DNA from: an uncultured Collinsella sp.
GTDB lineage: Bacteria; Actinomycetota; Coriobacteriia; Coriobacteriales; Coriobacteriaceae
Direction of reading: 5' to 3'
DNA: 30,495 bases
Assembly (NCBI GenBank): GCA_900761995.1
Contig: CAAFEY010000091.1
Span: 1-30,495 of the forward strand
Both the position numbers and the translations under genes were made by a program. Positions 14,872 through 23,244 of the stretch are shown here, piece after piece. Within the stretch, counting starts at the first letter, position 1. Every line of letters begins with the position of its first letter. The notes beneath the pieces are model-generated. The model did not search any database. It had not been told where the DNA came from and saw only the letters and a program-made list of their open reading frames with translations.

Positions 14872-16122
14872 CTAGAGGGCTGGTGGAAGGGCGTCGAGGA
14901 CGGCGGCCGCGGTGTTGGCGGCGCAGTCGCGTGAGTCGATGATATAGTCAGCCCAGGCGCGGTAGCGCGGCATGCGCTGCTCGGCGAGCTTATCGATGCC
15001 GTCGCGCGCGGTGATGGGGCGGCCCTTGTGGGCGAGCTCGTCGAGCTTGCGGTTGAGCATTACGATCTGGCTATTCTGGTGCAACAACGGATAGTTCTCA
15101 TCGCGCGTGACCACGCCGCCGCCGGTGGAGAGCACCAGGCCGCTGCGCTTGGAGATGTCGGACAGCGCCGCCGTTTCCTGCTCGCGGAAGGCCGGCTCGC
15201 CGCGCTCGACGATAAAGTCGGCGCAGGGCATGCCGAGGCGTTCTTCAAGCGCACGGTCCAGGTCAATGTGTTCACGGCCCGTGAGCTGTGCCACCTGTTC
15301 ACCCACGCGCGTCTTGCCCGAGCCGGGCATACCGATCAGCGCGATGTTTTGCTCGCGGCGAGACAGGCGCTCCGTCACGTCCAGGATGCGCTCGCGCGGG
15401 GTGACCTGGCCGGTGTAGCGCTCGACAGCCTGTGCCGCTTGGGCCACGAGCATCAGCAGACCGCCGATGCAGGGGATACCGCGGCGCTCGGCCTCGAGCA
15501 TCAGGCCCGTGCGAGCGGGGTTGTAGACGATGTCGATGATGCCCTCGAGAGCATCGAGACCTTCGAGCGTACAGGGTGCGTCGGGGCAGTGGGGGAACAT
15601 GCCGGCGGGCGTGCAGTTGACGAGCAACGCGGCATCGGACTGCTGGGCGATGTTGTCGTAGTTGACCTCGCTCGTGCGGCCTACGGGCACGACGGTGGCG
15701 CCTAGGTCAGCAAGCACCATGCTTGCCGTGGCGCCGGCGCCGCCAGTCGCGCCAAGCACGAGGGCCTTCTTGCCGGCAACCTCCACACCCAGTTCCTCGA
15801 CCAGACACTGAAAACCGAAGTAGTCGGTATTGTCGCCGCGCAGGCGGCCGTCGGCCAGGCGGGTTATCGTGTTGACGTTGCCCATGCGCTCGGCGAGCGG
15901 GCTCAGCTCGTCCAGGTACTCCATGACGGCGCGCTTGTAGGGGATGGTCACGTTGGCGCCCTCCCACTCGTCGCCGGTCATAAAGGCCTCTAGGTCCTCG
16001 GGCTCTCGCTCAAAGCGCACGTACTCTAGGCCGGCGAGCTCCTTGTAGATGGTCGGGGTGTAGCTGTGGCCAAGCACACGGCCCAGCACGCCGTAGGGGC
16101 GGGTTGCGGCGGTATCGGTCAT
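14872..16122 (-). CDS. aroEK: Fused shikimate dehydrogenase / shikimate kinase
   Basis: A 416-residue bifunctional protein for two consecutive pathway steps: NADPH reduction of 3-dehydroshikimate, then phosphorylation of shikimate. The AroE part (1 to about 245) has GHSYTP (18-23) for shikimate binding, catalytic Lys63 in NVTIPYK, NTD (98-100) with catalytic Asp100, and GATGGAGATAS (124-134) for NADPH. The AroK part (about 257-416) has Walker A GMPGSGKT (264-271), DLD (287-289), FREQE (312-316) and STGGGVV (332-338). A short link joins them. The ATG directly follows the pheA stop (TAGATG), with its GGAGG site inside the last pheA codons, so translation is coupled. Separate aroE and aroK genes are more common. 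Confidence 0.95.
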   Translation of the reverse strand: MTDTAATRPYGVLGRVLGHSYTPTIYKELAGLEYVRFEREPEDLEAFMTGDEWEGANVTIPYKRAVMEYLDELSPLAERMGNVNTITRLADGRLRGDNTDYFGFQCLVEELGVEVAGKKALVLGATGGAGATASMVLADLGATVVPVGRTSEVNYDNIAQQSDAALLVNCTPAGMFPHCPDAPCTLEGLDALEGIIDIVYNPARTGLMLEAERRGIPCIGGLLMLVAQAAQAVERYTGQVTPRERILDVTERLSRREQNIALIGMPGSGKTRVGEQVAQLTGREHIDLDRALEERLGMPCADFIVERGEPAFREQETAALSDISKRSGLVLSTGGGVVTRDENYPLLHQNSQIVMLNRKLDELAHKGRPITARDGIDKLAEQRMPRYRAWADYIIDSRDCAANTAAAVLDALPPAL

Positions 16123-17268
16123 CTAGAGCACCTCCGTGTAGCTGCCAAAGTAGGTAAAGCTCTCGCACACGTCATCGATGGAATCGAGCAGGTTGTCGAG
16201 GGCCTTGCTGCCAAAGGGGCAGTCCAGGTCAAAGTAGAACATAAACTCAAAGTCGTGCCCGGGGATGGGGCGACTCTCGAGCTTGATGAGGTTGATGTTG
16301 AGCGCGTAGAAGCGCTCGAGCACGCGGTAGAGGGCGCCCGGCTCGTTGGCCGTGGTGATCATGAGCGAGGTGCGGTTGGCGCCGGGGTAGACGCGCGGCT
16401 CACGGCTGATGACGACAAAGCGCGTGTAGTTGTTGTTCGAGTCCTGGATGTTGGGCTCCAGCACCTCCAAGCCGTAGAGTGCCGCGCAGCTGCGTGAGGC
16501 GATAGCGGCGACGTCGGTGCGGTCGGAGTTTGCGACCATTTCGGCCGACATGGCCGTATTGGGGTACTTGGTGGCGTGCAGGTCGTGCGCCTCGATAAAA
16601 CTGGCGCACTGGGCGATAGCCTGACCGTGGCTGTAGACCTCGCGCACGTCCTGCAGCCTGGTGCCGGGCTTGACGAGCAGGTTGTGGTCGATCTTGAGAC
16701 GCAGCGAGCGCACGATGTGGAAGTCGAACTGAGCGAGCAGGTCGTAGACCGCGTTGACCGAGCCGGCGGTGGAGTTCTCGATGGGCAGAACGCCAAACTC
16801 GCAGAAGCCGTCGCGCACGGCGCGCATGACGCCCTCGAAGGTCTCGAAGAATGCGATATCGGGCACGTCGAAGAGCTTGCACGCGGCAATCTGGCTGTAG
16901 GCGCCCTCGACGCCCTGGCAGGCGACACTGGCCGTCTGGGGGAAGGGCGTGTCGAAGGCCTCGGCCGTGGCGTGGACCTTCTGCGAGACGGTGATGCCCT
17001 TGAGCTCGTTGATGTAGCGCTGCTGCTCGGCCTTGCTCATGCTCATAAGGAGGCGGAACAGGGTGATAGTCTGCGCCTCGTAGCGCTCGGGCGCGCGGCC
17101 GGCGAGATTGTTGAGCTTGGAGCGCTCGCGGGCGGGGTCGAAGACGGCCTTGCCCATCTCGATTTTTGACTTGGCGACTTCGGTGGCGATGTCCATGCGC
17201 TCGACAAAGCTGTTGAGGAGCGTGGTGTCGATGCCATCGATGGCCTGGCGAATGTCGGCAAGGTCCAT
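16123..17268 (-). CDS. pheA: Chorismate mutase-prephenate dehydratase (P-protein)
   Basis: Converts chorismate to prephenate and then to phenylpyruvate for phenylalanine synthesis. Of 381 residues, 1-85 form an AroQ-type chorismate mutase helix bundle (IRQAIDGIDTTLLNSFVERM and MGKAVFDPARE), 115-290 the prephenate dehydratase with GVEGAYSQIA (119-128), GVLPIENSTAGSV (159-171) and the catalytic TRF (282-284), and 300-378 an ACT regulatory domain with NEPGALYRVL and ESRP (331-334), the phenylalanine-sensing motif. The ATG at 17268 has AAAGGGG 5 nt upstream and is preferred to a GTG five codons earlier. The 123-nt gap from aroC contains a 34-bp perfect hairpin. Feedback inhibition by phenylalanine is expected from the ACT domain. 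Confidence 0.96.
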   Translation of the reverse strand: MDLADIRQAIDGIDTTLLNSFVERMDIATEVAKSKIEMGKAVFDPARERSKLNNLAGRAPERYEAQTITLFRLLMSMSKAEQQRYINELKGITVSQKVHATAEAFDTPFPQTASVACQGVEGAYSQIAACKLFDVPDIAFFETFEGVMRAVRDGFCEFGVLPIENSTAGSVNAVYDLLAQFDFHIVRSLRLKIDHNLLVKPGTRLQDVREVYSHGQAIAQCASFIEAHDLHATKYPNTAMSAEMVANSDRTDVAAIASRSCAALYGLEVLEPNIQDSNNNYTRFVVISREPRVYPGANRTSLMITTANEPGALYRVLERFYALNINLIKLESRPIPGHDFEFMFYFDLDCPFGSKALDNLLDSIDDVCESFTYFGSYTEVL

Positions 17269-17289
17269 AGGGACCCCTTTCACGTGTCG

Positions 17290-17365
17290 GTGATTTTTCT
17301 GGGACGGGGATTAAAAAATCATTGTGTACCTAATGATTTTTTAATCCCCGTCCCAGAAAAATCAC
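17290..17365. repeat. 34-bp perfect inverted repeat between aroC and pheA
   Basis: Bases 17290-17323 are perfectly complementary to 17332-17365, leaving an 8-nt loop GTGTACCT. The arms mix an A/T-rich core with GGGACGGGGATT. In the leftward transcript it would form a very stable hairpin 22 nt before the pheA start, without a T-run after it. It resembles a dispersed palindromic repeat more than a terminator. Confidence 0.85.
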
Positions 17366-17406
17366 TGGGTGGGCGTGGGGGCCGGAGTTGGCCCCCACGG
17401 GGATTA

Positions 17407-18504
17407 CTAGCGCTGAGCGGCGTCTTCTAGGAGGGCGTCCCAGATCGCGAGGGCGGCTGCTGCTTCGGCTACGGGGACGGCGCGGGGGACGATGCAAGGA
17501 TCGTGGCGGCCGTGGACCGAGAGCTCGGCATTTTCCATGGCGTCCATGTCCACCGTCTGCTGCTCGCGGCCGATGGAGGGCGTCGGCTTTACGGCCATAC
17601 GCCACATGACGGGCGCACCGGTCGAAATGCCGCCTAGGATGCCGCCGGCGTTGTTGGACTCGACCTCGATATCGCCGGTCTCGGCGTCGATGCGATATGG
17701 GTCGTTGTTCTCACTGCCACGCATGGCGGCGACGGCAAAGCCCATGCCAAACTCCACGCCCTTAACGGCGGGAATGCCAAAGGCGATCTGCGCGATGCGG
17801 TTCTCGATACCGTCGAACATGGGGTCGCCGATGCCCGCGGGCAGGCCGTAGATGCCGCACTCCACGATGCCGCCGATGCTGTCGAGCTCATCGCGCGCGG
17901 CCAGAATCTCCTCGCGCATGCGGCCGGCAGCCGCCGCGTCGATGCACGGCAGGCCGTTCGAAAGAATCGCCTTGCGGTCGGACTCGCGATAGACCATGTC
18001 GTCCATGGGCAGGTCGGAGATGCCGCCGATCTGGGCCACGTGCGCCATCACTTTGATGCCGCGGGCTTCGAGCGCTTGCAGCGCGATGCCGCCGGCGATA
18101 CACAGGGGCGCCGTCAAGCGGCCGGAGAAGTGTCCGCCGCCGGCGACGTCGTGCATGTTGTGGTACTTCACGCGCGCGGGGAAATCCGCATGGCCCGGGC
18201 GGGGCTTACGGCGCAGCTCGGAGTAGTCCTTGGAGCGCGTGTTAGTGTTCTCTATGATCGCGGCGATAGGCGCACCGGTGGTGTGTCCATCGACCACGCC
18301 GGCGATGATGTGCACGGCGTCGGCCTCGCGGCGCTTGGTTGCGGTCTCGTCGCGACCGGGGGCGCGACGGTCAAGGAAGGCCTGCAGCTGCTCCTGGTCC
18401 ACGGCGATACCTGCCGGAATGCCATCGAGCGAGCAGCCGATAGCGGGGGAGTGCGACTGGCCGAAGATGCTCAAGTGCAAAACGTTGCCAAAGGTCGAGG
18501 ACAT
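17407..18504 (-). CDS. aroC: Chorismate synthase
   Basis: Makes chorismate from EPSP, the last common step, with reduced FMN. The 365-residue product has the three family signatures: GQSHSPAIG (15-23), GGGHFSGRLT (122-131) and, near the C-terminus, GRHDPC (about 331-336). RKPRPGHADF (99-108) is also typical. A strong GGAGGAAT site precedes the ATG and lies within the last codons of aroA, whose stop is one base upstream. This tight spacing shows one transcript with aroB and aroA. Confidence 0.97.
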   Translation of the reverse strand: MSSTFGNVLHLSIFGQSHSPAIGCSLDGIPAGIAVDQEQLQAFLDRRAPGRDETATKRREADAVHIIAGVVDGHTTGAPIAAIIENTNTRSKDYSELRRKPRPGHADFPARVKYHNMHDVAGGGHFSGRLTAPLCIAGGIALQALEARGIKVMAHVAQIGGISDLPMDDMVYRESDRKAILSNGLPCIDAAAAGRMREEILAARDELDSIGGIVECGIYGLPAGIGDPMFDGIENRIAQIAFGIPAVKGVEFGMGFAVAAMRGSENNDPYRIDAETGDIEVESNNAGGILGGISTGAPVMWRMAVKPTPSIGREQQTVDMDAMENAELSVHGRHDPCIVPRAVPVAEAAAALAIWDALLEDAAQR

Positions 18505-18505
18505 G

Positions 18506-19825
18506 CTATTCCTCCTCGAGCGTGACCTTGCCGCCCAGCAGACGGTAGTGGTCGAAGAAATCGGGATAGGACTTGTTGACGGCCTCGGCGCCGTGGATCA
18601 CGACCTCGCCGGCGGCGCGGCTCGCGGCAATGGCGGCCATCATGGCGATGCGGTGGTCGTTGTGCGAATCGACCTCGCCGCCGGTAAAGGCATCGACACC
18701 CTTGATGATGAGGTCGTCACCGGCAATGCGCACCTGCGCGCCCAGCGCGGTGAGCTCACGGGTGGTGGTGACCAGGCGGTCGGATTCCTTGATGCGCAGA
18801 CGCGCGCAGTCACGGATGAACGTGCGGCCCTGCGCCAGCGAGGCCACGGCCGAGATGACGGGCACCAGGTCGGGAATGTCGTGGGCGCTCATCTCAAAGC
18901 CGGCGAGCTTGTCGGATTGGACGGTGGCGGCGTTGGTGGAGCGCACGATGCGGGCACCAAAGCGCGAGAGCGCGGCGAGTACGTTGCGGTCACCCTGCGC
19001 GGAGCTCAGCGACACGCCCTCGACAGTGATGGGGTCGGTGCCGACGGCGCCGGCGCACAGCCAAAAGGCGGCGTTGGACCAGTCGCCCTCGACGGCCACG
19101 CTACCGGGTGTGCGGTACGAGCCGCTGTTCACGCGGAAGTTCGTGATCTCGGGCTGGCCGTCCTTGGCCGGGATGCGCTCGACGTTGACCTCGACGCCAA
19201 AGGCCTTCATGGCCTGAATCGTCAGGTTGATGTAGGGGCGGCTCTCTATGAGGCCGGTCACCTGTACGCAGGAGGGCTGGGCCAGCAGCGGGGCTGCCAA
19301 CAGCAGGCCAGAGATGTACTGCGAGCTCACGTTGCCCGGCAGCACAAAGGTGCCCGGGCGCATGCGGCCGCTCGTCTTGAGCGGAAAACCGCCCAGACCC
19401 TGCAGGTCGCAGCCGGCGGCGATGATCTCGTCCGAGAGCGGGGAGAGCGGGCGAGCGCCCAGGCGACCCTGGCCCACAAAAGTGGCCTCCGCACCCAGCG
19501 CGCAGGCGACGGGCAGCATAAAGCGCAGCGTGGAGCCGCTCTCGCCGCAGTCGAGCGTGCCGCCGGCGAGAGCCTTGAGCAGGCCAAATTCAACGCTCTT
19601 CATGGTGGGGTGGACCTGGAAGCCGTCCTCGACGGTCTCGATGCGGGCGCCGAGCGCCGTGAGACAGCGCACCGTGGCCTCGATATCGGCGCAGGTGGTG
19701 TTGCAGGTGACGTGCGTCTCGCCGTTGGCAAGCGCGGCGCAGATGATCAGGCGGTGAGCCATCGACTTGGATGCGATGGCGGGAACGGTGCCCTTGAGCG
19801 GGGACGGGGTGATGCGGGCTAGCAT
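18506..19825 (-). CDS. aroA: EPSP synthase (3-phosphoshikimate 1-carboxyvinyltransferase)
   Basis: Joins PEP to shikimate-3-phosphate to give EPSP. The 439-residue protein shows SKSMAHR (19-25) and CGESGSTLRF (92-101) from the PEP and shikimate-3-phosphate site, QYISGLLLAAPLL, RIKESDR and DHRIAM in the C-terminal half. The start overlaps the end of aroB by 7 nt, with AGAAGGGAG somewhat far upstream, which fits translational coupling. The first residues align with the normal family start, so no other start is needed. Confidence 0.96.
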   Translation of the reverse strand: MLARITPSPLKGTVPAIASKSMAHRLIICAALANGETHVTCNTTCADIEATVRCLTALGARIETVEDGFQVHPTMKSVEFGLLKALAGGTLDCGESGSTLRFMLPVACALGAEATFVGQGRLGARPLSPLSDEIIAAGCDLQGLGGFPLKTSGRMRPGTFVLPGNVSSQYISGLLLAAPLLAQPSCVQVTGLIESRPYINLTIQAMKAFGVEVNVERIPAKDGQPEITNFRVNSGSYRTPGSVAVEGDWSNAAFWLCAGAVGTDPITVEGVSLSSAQGDRNVLAALSRFGARIVRSTNAATVQSDKLAGFEMSAHDIPDLVPVISAVASLAQGRTFIRDCARLRIKESDRLVTTTRELTALGAQVRIAGDDLIIKGVDAFTGGEVDSHNDHRIAMMAAIAASRAAGEVVIHGAEAVNKSYPDFFDHYRLLGGKVTLEEE

Positions 19826-20925
19826 GCAGATGCGTCTCCCTTCTGGCCGAGGCCCTCGGCAATTAAATCGTGGAAGGTGGAAAGCTGCGTGCGGTCGATG
19901 CTACAGCGGCCAATGTCGTGCGGAATCACCAGGTCGATGGTGTCGCCCGCACGCTTCTTATCGTGGAGCGCCTCGGCAAAGACGGCGTCGGCATCCAAGT
20001 CGCAGCGGGTCTTGAGGCCGTGGCGGGCGCAGAGCTCTTCAATGCGCCCGGGCAGCGCAGCGTCGCATACCCCGTGCAGGGCCGCGGCGCGCGTGATGAT
20101 ACCCATACCGATTGACACGCAGTTGCCGTGGCCGAGCTCAAAGTGCTCGCAGGCCTCGACGGCGTGTCCGGCGCTGTGCCCAAAGTTGAGCAGCTTGCGC
20201 TGGTTGGTCTCGCGCTCGTCGGCAACGACCACGGCGCGCTTGATGTCGATATTGCGGGCGATGATGAGCGCAACGCGGGCCACATCGCGGTTGAGCAGCT
20301 CCAGCGTGAGCGGGGTCTTCTCCAGCTCGGCAAACAGCTCTGGATCGGCGATCACGGCGTGTTTGACGACCTCGCCACAGCCATCGGCGAACTGCTCGGG
20401 CGTGAGGGTGGCCAGGCACCCCACGTCGGCGATAACCACGCTCGGCTGCCAAAAGGCGCCAGCGAGGTTTTTGCCGGCGGCCAGGTCGATTGCCGTCTTG
20501 CCGCCGACCGACGAATCCACCATGGCGAGCAGGCTCGTGGGGATCTGCACAAACTTGCAGCCGCGCATGTAGGTGGCGGCCACAAAGCCGGCCACGTCGC
20601 CCACGACGCCGCCGCCGAGTGCCACGATCACGTCGGAGCGCGAAAGCTCGTGCTCGGCCACAAACTCCAAAATGGCAACGTAGGTTTCGGCGCGCTTATG
20701 CGCCTCGCCGGCCTCGAAGGTGCAGATGCTCACCTCGTAGCCAGCTGCCTCAAGGCTCTGCTTAACGGGCATCTGGTAGAGGGGGCCCACGTTGGTGTCG
20801 GTCACGATGACAGCGCGCGAGCCGCCGGCGGTGGCGCGCACAAGCTCGCCCGCCTGCTCCAGCAAAAACGTGCCGATGTGCACCTGGTAGGGGCGTGCGG
20901 TGTCGATATCGATGGTAATCGCCAT
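19819..20925 (-). CDS. aroB: 3-dehydroquinate synthase
   Basis: Cyclises DAHP to 3-dehydroquinate using NAD and a divalent metal. In 368 residues it has ALGGGVVGDVAGF (102-114) and PTSLLAMVDSSVGGKTAID (129-147) for NAD and substrate, DGCGEVVKH with a metal-binding glutamate, and NFGHSAGHA with a metal-binding histidine. AAAGGA lies about 9 nt before the ATG. A 36-nt gap separates it from tyrA, and its 3' end overlaps aroA. Confidence 0.97.
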   Translation of the reverse strand: MAITIDIDTARPYQVHIGTFLLEQAGELVRATAGGSRAVIVTDTNVGPLYQMPVKQSLEAAGYEVSICTFEAGEAHKRAETYVAILEFVAEHELSRSDVIVALGGGVVGDVAGFVAATYMRGCKFVQIPTSLLAMVDSSVGGKTAIDLAAGKNLAGAFWQPSVVIADVGCLATLTPEQFADGCGEVVKHAVIADPELFAELEKTPLTLELLNRDVARVALIIARNIDIKRAVVVADERETNQRKLLNFGHSAGHAVEACEHFELGHGNCVSIGMGIITRAAALHGVCDAALPGRIEELCARHGLKTRCDLDADAVFAEALHDKKRAGDTIDLVIPHDIGRCSIDRTQLSTFHDLIAEGLGQKGDASAC

Positions 20926-20961
20926 AAGCTTCGGTCCTTTCGACCTGGCGTGATAGGTGGT

Positions 20962-21876
20962 CTAGTGGGAGGCCTCGTCGTCGAGCGCGCGCTTGATGCG
21001 GTCGCCCTCGGCAAGGAGATTCTCCAGATAGCGCTGGTCGCGGTCCTTGAGGGCGCGGCTGTAGGCGCCGAGCGACTCGATCAGATGGTCGATCTCGAAG
21101 GCGAGCGCGTCGGCGTCGTCGATCATGAGCTCGGACCACATCTGCGGGTTGAGATGCGCCACGCGGGTGAGGTCGCGGTAGCTACCGGCCGAAAAGCCGT
21201 GGTGGACTTGGGCGGTCGGGCTCTTTACATAGGCGTTTGAGACAACGTGCGCGAGCTGGCTCGTAAAGGCGATGACGCGGTCGTGCTCGGCGGCGCTCGT
21301 TACGCTGAACTTGCCAAAGCCTAAGGGACGCACCATCTCGCGAACCTGGCACAAAAGCTCCAGCTTAAGCGCGTCGTCCACTGCGGGCGGCACAAGCACG
21401 AGCGGTGCGCCCTGGAATAGGTCGGCGCGGGAGTGCGCATAGCCCGAGAACTGCGTGCCCGCCATGGGGTGCGCGCCCACAAAGTAAAAGCCATGCTCGC
21501 GGGCGAGCTCAAAGGCGCGCTCGCACACGATGCCCTTGACGCCCACGGTGTCGATCACCACGGGGCCCATGATGGCCTCGGTATCGGTTGCGTCGGCGAG
21601 CGCCTGCGCGTGCGCCTCGAGCCACTCGATGCATGCCTCGGGGTAGCAGGCCAGCACGATAATGTCGCACTCGCCGAGCGTCTCGTCGTTGAGCTCGCCG
21701 GCGACGGTGCCCATGCTGGCGGCCGTCATGACATCATCATCGGGGTCCCAGGCCAGCACGCGAACGCCCGCCTGCGCATAGCCGCGGGCGAAGCTGCCGC
21801 CGATGAGGCCCAGGCCCACGATGCCGGCGCACTTGGGGCCGCCCTGGTTAACGCGTGCGTTTCTCACCGTTCCCAT
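20962..21876 (-). CDS. tyrA: Prephenate dehydrogenase
   Basis: Oxidatively decarboxylates prephenate to 4-hydroxyphenylpyruvate for tyrosine synthesis. The 304-residue protein has the NAD-binding VGLGLIGGS (20-28), an acidic residue after the second strand (AWDPDDD), the family's GAHPMAGTQFSGY with its catalytic histidine, and SQLAHVVSNAY in the helical C-terminal dimer domain. No ACT domain or fused chorismate mutase is present, so it relies on the mutase domain of PheA or on another enzyme. Its GGAG site lies in the last codons of the DAHP synthase gene, 3 nt away, so the two are coupled. Confidence 0.95.
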   Translation of the reverse strand: MGTVRNARVNQGGPKCAGIVGLGLIGGSFARGYAQAGVRVLAWDPDDDVMTAASMGTVAGELNDETLGECDIIVLACYPEACIEWLEAHAQALADATDTEAIMGPVVIDTVGVKGIVCERAFELAREHGFYFVGAHPMAGTQFSGYAHSRADLFQGAPLVLVPPAVDDALKLELLCQVREMVRPLGFGKFSVTSAAEHDRVIAFTSQLAHVVSNAYVKSPTAQVHHGFSAGSYRDLTRVAHLNPQMWSELMIDDADALAFEIDHLIESLGAYSRALKDRDQRYLENLLAEGDRIKRALDDEASH

Positions 21877-21879
21877 GGA

Positions 21880-22902
21880 CTACTCCATGGTCTCTTGGCA
21901 GACGACCTCGCGGATGGCGCGGATGCGGCGCATGGTGTCGTCGAACTGATCGGGGGTGAGAGCCTGGGCACCGTCGGACCAGGCGCGGCTCGGCTCGTCG
22001 TGAACCTCGATCTCCAGGCCGTTGGCACCGCAGGCGGTCGCGGCGAGTGCCATGGGCTCAACGTAGCGGGTGTAGCCGGTGGCGTGGCTGGGGTCGGCGA
22101 CGACGGGCAGGTGCGACAGGTGGTGCAGCACCGGCACGGCGTTGAGGTCGAAGGTGTTGCGCGTGCGGGTTTCGAAGGTGCGGATGCCGCGCTCGCACAG
22201 GATGACGTTGTCGTTGCCCTCGCTCATGATGTACTCGGCGGCCATGAGCAGCTCGTCGATCGTGCCGGACATGCCGCGCTTGAGCAGGATCGGGGTCTTG
22301 GTCTTGCCGACCTCTTTGAGCAGGGGGAAGTTCTGGGCGTTGCGGGCGCCGATCTGCATGACGTCGATCTTCTTATCGAGGAAGACCTGCACGTCGCGCG
22401 GGTCCATGATCTCGGTGACGATGGGCATGTCGAGCTCGGCCGATGCCTCGCACAGCAGGTCGAGACCGGCGGGACCCATGCCCTGGTAGGCGTAGGGGGA
22501 GGTGCGGGGCTTGTAGGCGCCACCGCGCAGCATCGTGGCGCCGGCTGACTTCACGCGGCGGGCGATGCGGATGAGGTTCTCGCCTTCGACGGAGCAGGGG
22601 CCGGCGATGACCTGGAACTGGTCGCCGCCGATCTTGACGCCGTGGCCACAGTCGATGACGGAGTCCTCGGGGTGGAACTTGCGGTTGGCGCGCTTGAACG
22701 GCTCGGAGACGCGCTGCACGCGCTCGACGACGTCCATGGACTCGAGCAGGAACGGGTCGATCTTGGTGGTATCGCCCACGAGGCCGATGATGGTCTCGTT
22801 CTCGCCGCGCGAGACGTCGGTTTTGAGACCCTTTTTCTCAATCCAGCTGACGATATGGCCGACGGCCTCGTCGCTGGCGCTCTGCTTTAGAATTGCAATC
22901 AT
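21880..22902 (-). CDS. aroF: DAHP synthase (type I-beta, with N-terminal ferredoxin-like domain)
   Basis: First enzyme of the shikimate pathway, condensing PEP and erythrose-4-phosphate. Of 340 residues, 1-70 form the small ferredoxin-like regulatory domain seen in Thermotoga-type DAHP synthases; the barrel follows with IAGPCSVE (99-106), GGAYKPRTSPY (127-137), IGARNAQNF, PILLKRG and DPSHATG. The ATG at 22902 has GTGAGAGG 8 nt upstream and gives the family's usual N-terminus; a frame extending to 22950 would run through the leader terminator. It leads the aromatic operon. Feedback control through the N-terminal domain is likely, but the effector cannot be named. Confidence 0.95.
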   Translation of the reverse strand: MIAILKQSASDEAVGHIVSWIEKKGLKTDVSRGENETIIGLVGDTTKIDPFLLESMDVVERVQRVSEPFKRANRKFHPEDSVIDCGHGVKIGGDQFQVIAGPCSVEGENLIRIARRVKSAGATMLRGGAYKPRTSPYAYQGMGPAGLDLLCEASAELDMPIVTEIMDPRDVQVFLDKKIDVMQIGARNAQNFPLLKEVGKTKTPILLKRGMSGTIDELLMAAEYIMSEGNDNVILCERGIRTFETRTRNTFDLNAVPVLHHLSHLPVVADPSHATGYTRYVEPMALAATACGANGLEIEVHDEPSRAWSDGAQALTPDQFDDTMRRIRAIREVVCQETME

Positions 22903-22935
22903 GGTGTGCCTCTCACCTCGATGGATAACCCTTGC

Positions 22936-22960
22936 AAAAACGGCCCGCATCGCGAGCCGT
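22936..22960 (-). terminator. Intrinsic terminator in the leader of the aromatic operon
   Basis: In the leftward transcript ACGGCUCGC and GCGGGCCGU form a 9-bp stem (one G-U pair) with a 3-nt loop, followed by UUUUU, 34 nt before the DAHP synthase start. The wobble pairs only in the leftward RNA, which fixes the direction. With no gene upstream on this strand, it probably attenuates the operon. Confidence 0.65.
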
Positions 22961-23065
22961 GTATATATGGTGCATGAGAGTTTATACTATCCGACTCACT
23001 TTTGCCTTCTAAAGTGTGCCGATGCGGCGCGTCTTCCTCGGAATTGCAAAGCTTTTTCTTTTATT

Positions 23066-23095
23066 TTGATAGCCCGTGGTGCACTTGGGTATAAT
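23066..23095 (+). promoter_or_regulatory. Promoter of tRNA-Arg(CCG)
   Basis: TTGATA (23066-23071) and a perfect TATAAT (23090-23095) are 18 nt apart, giving a start near 23102, about 5 nt before the tRNA. Confidence 0.8.
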
Positions 23096-23106
23096 GCATT
23101 CCGTTC

Positions 23107-23183
23107 GCCCTATTAGCTCAGGGGATTAGAGCGTCTGCCTCCGGAGCAGAAGGCCGTTGGTTCGAATCCAACATGGGGCACCA
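23107..23183 (+). tRNA. tRNA-Arg (anticodon CCG)
   Basis: A 77-nt cloverleaf: acceptor GCCCTAT/ATGGGGC with one wobble, D-stem GCTC/GAGC, anticodon stem TCTGC/GCAGA with loop CTCCGGA and anticodon CCG at 23141-23143, T-stem GTTGG/CCAAC, encoded CCA. It decodes CGG. Confidence 0.97.
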
Positions 23184-23194
23184 TCGAACGTAAG

Positions 23195-23228
23195 ACCGTC
23201 CGAACCTCGCATGGTCCGGGCGGTTTTT
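23195..23228 (+). terminator. Terminator of tRNA-Arg(CCG)
   Basis: ACCGTCCGAACC (23195-23206) pairs with GGTCCGGGCGGT (23213-23224) with one mismatch and one wobble, loop of 6 nt, followed by TTTTTCTT. The ATPase gene starts only 16 nt after the T-run. Confidence 0.85.
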
Positions 23229-23244
23229 CTTATACCGACGCGAC

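Noticed and set aside
18230..19822. 530-residue + strand frame opposite aroA
   Set aside because: It is antisense to a clear EPSP synthase gene and resembles no protein family.
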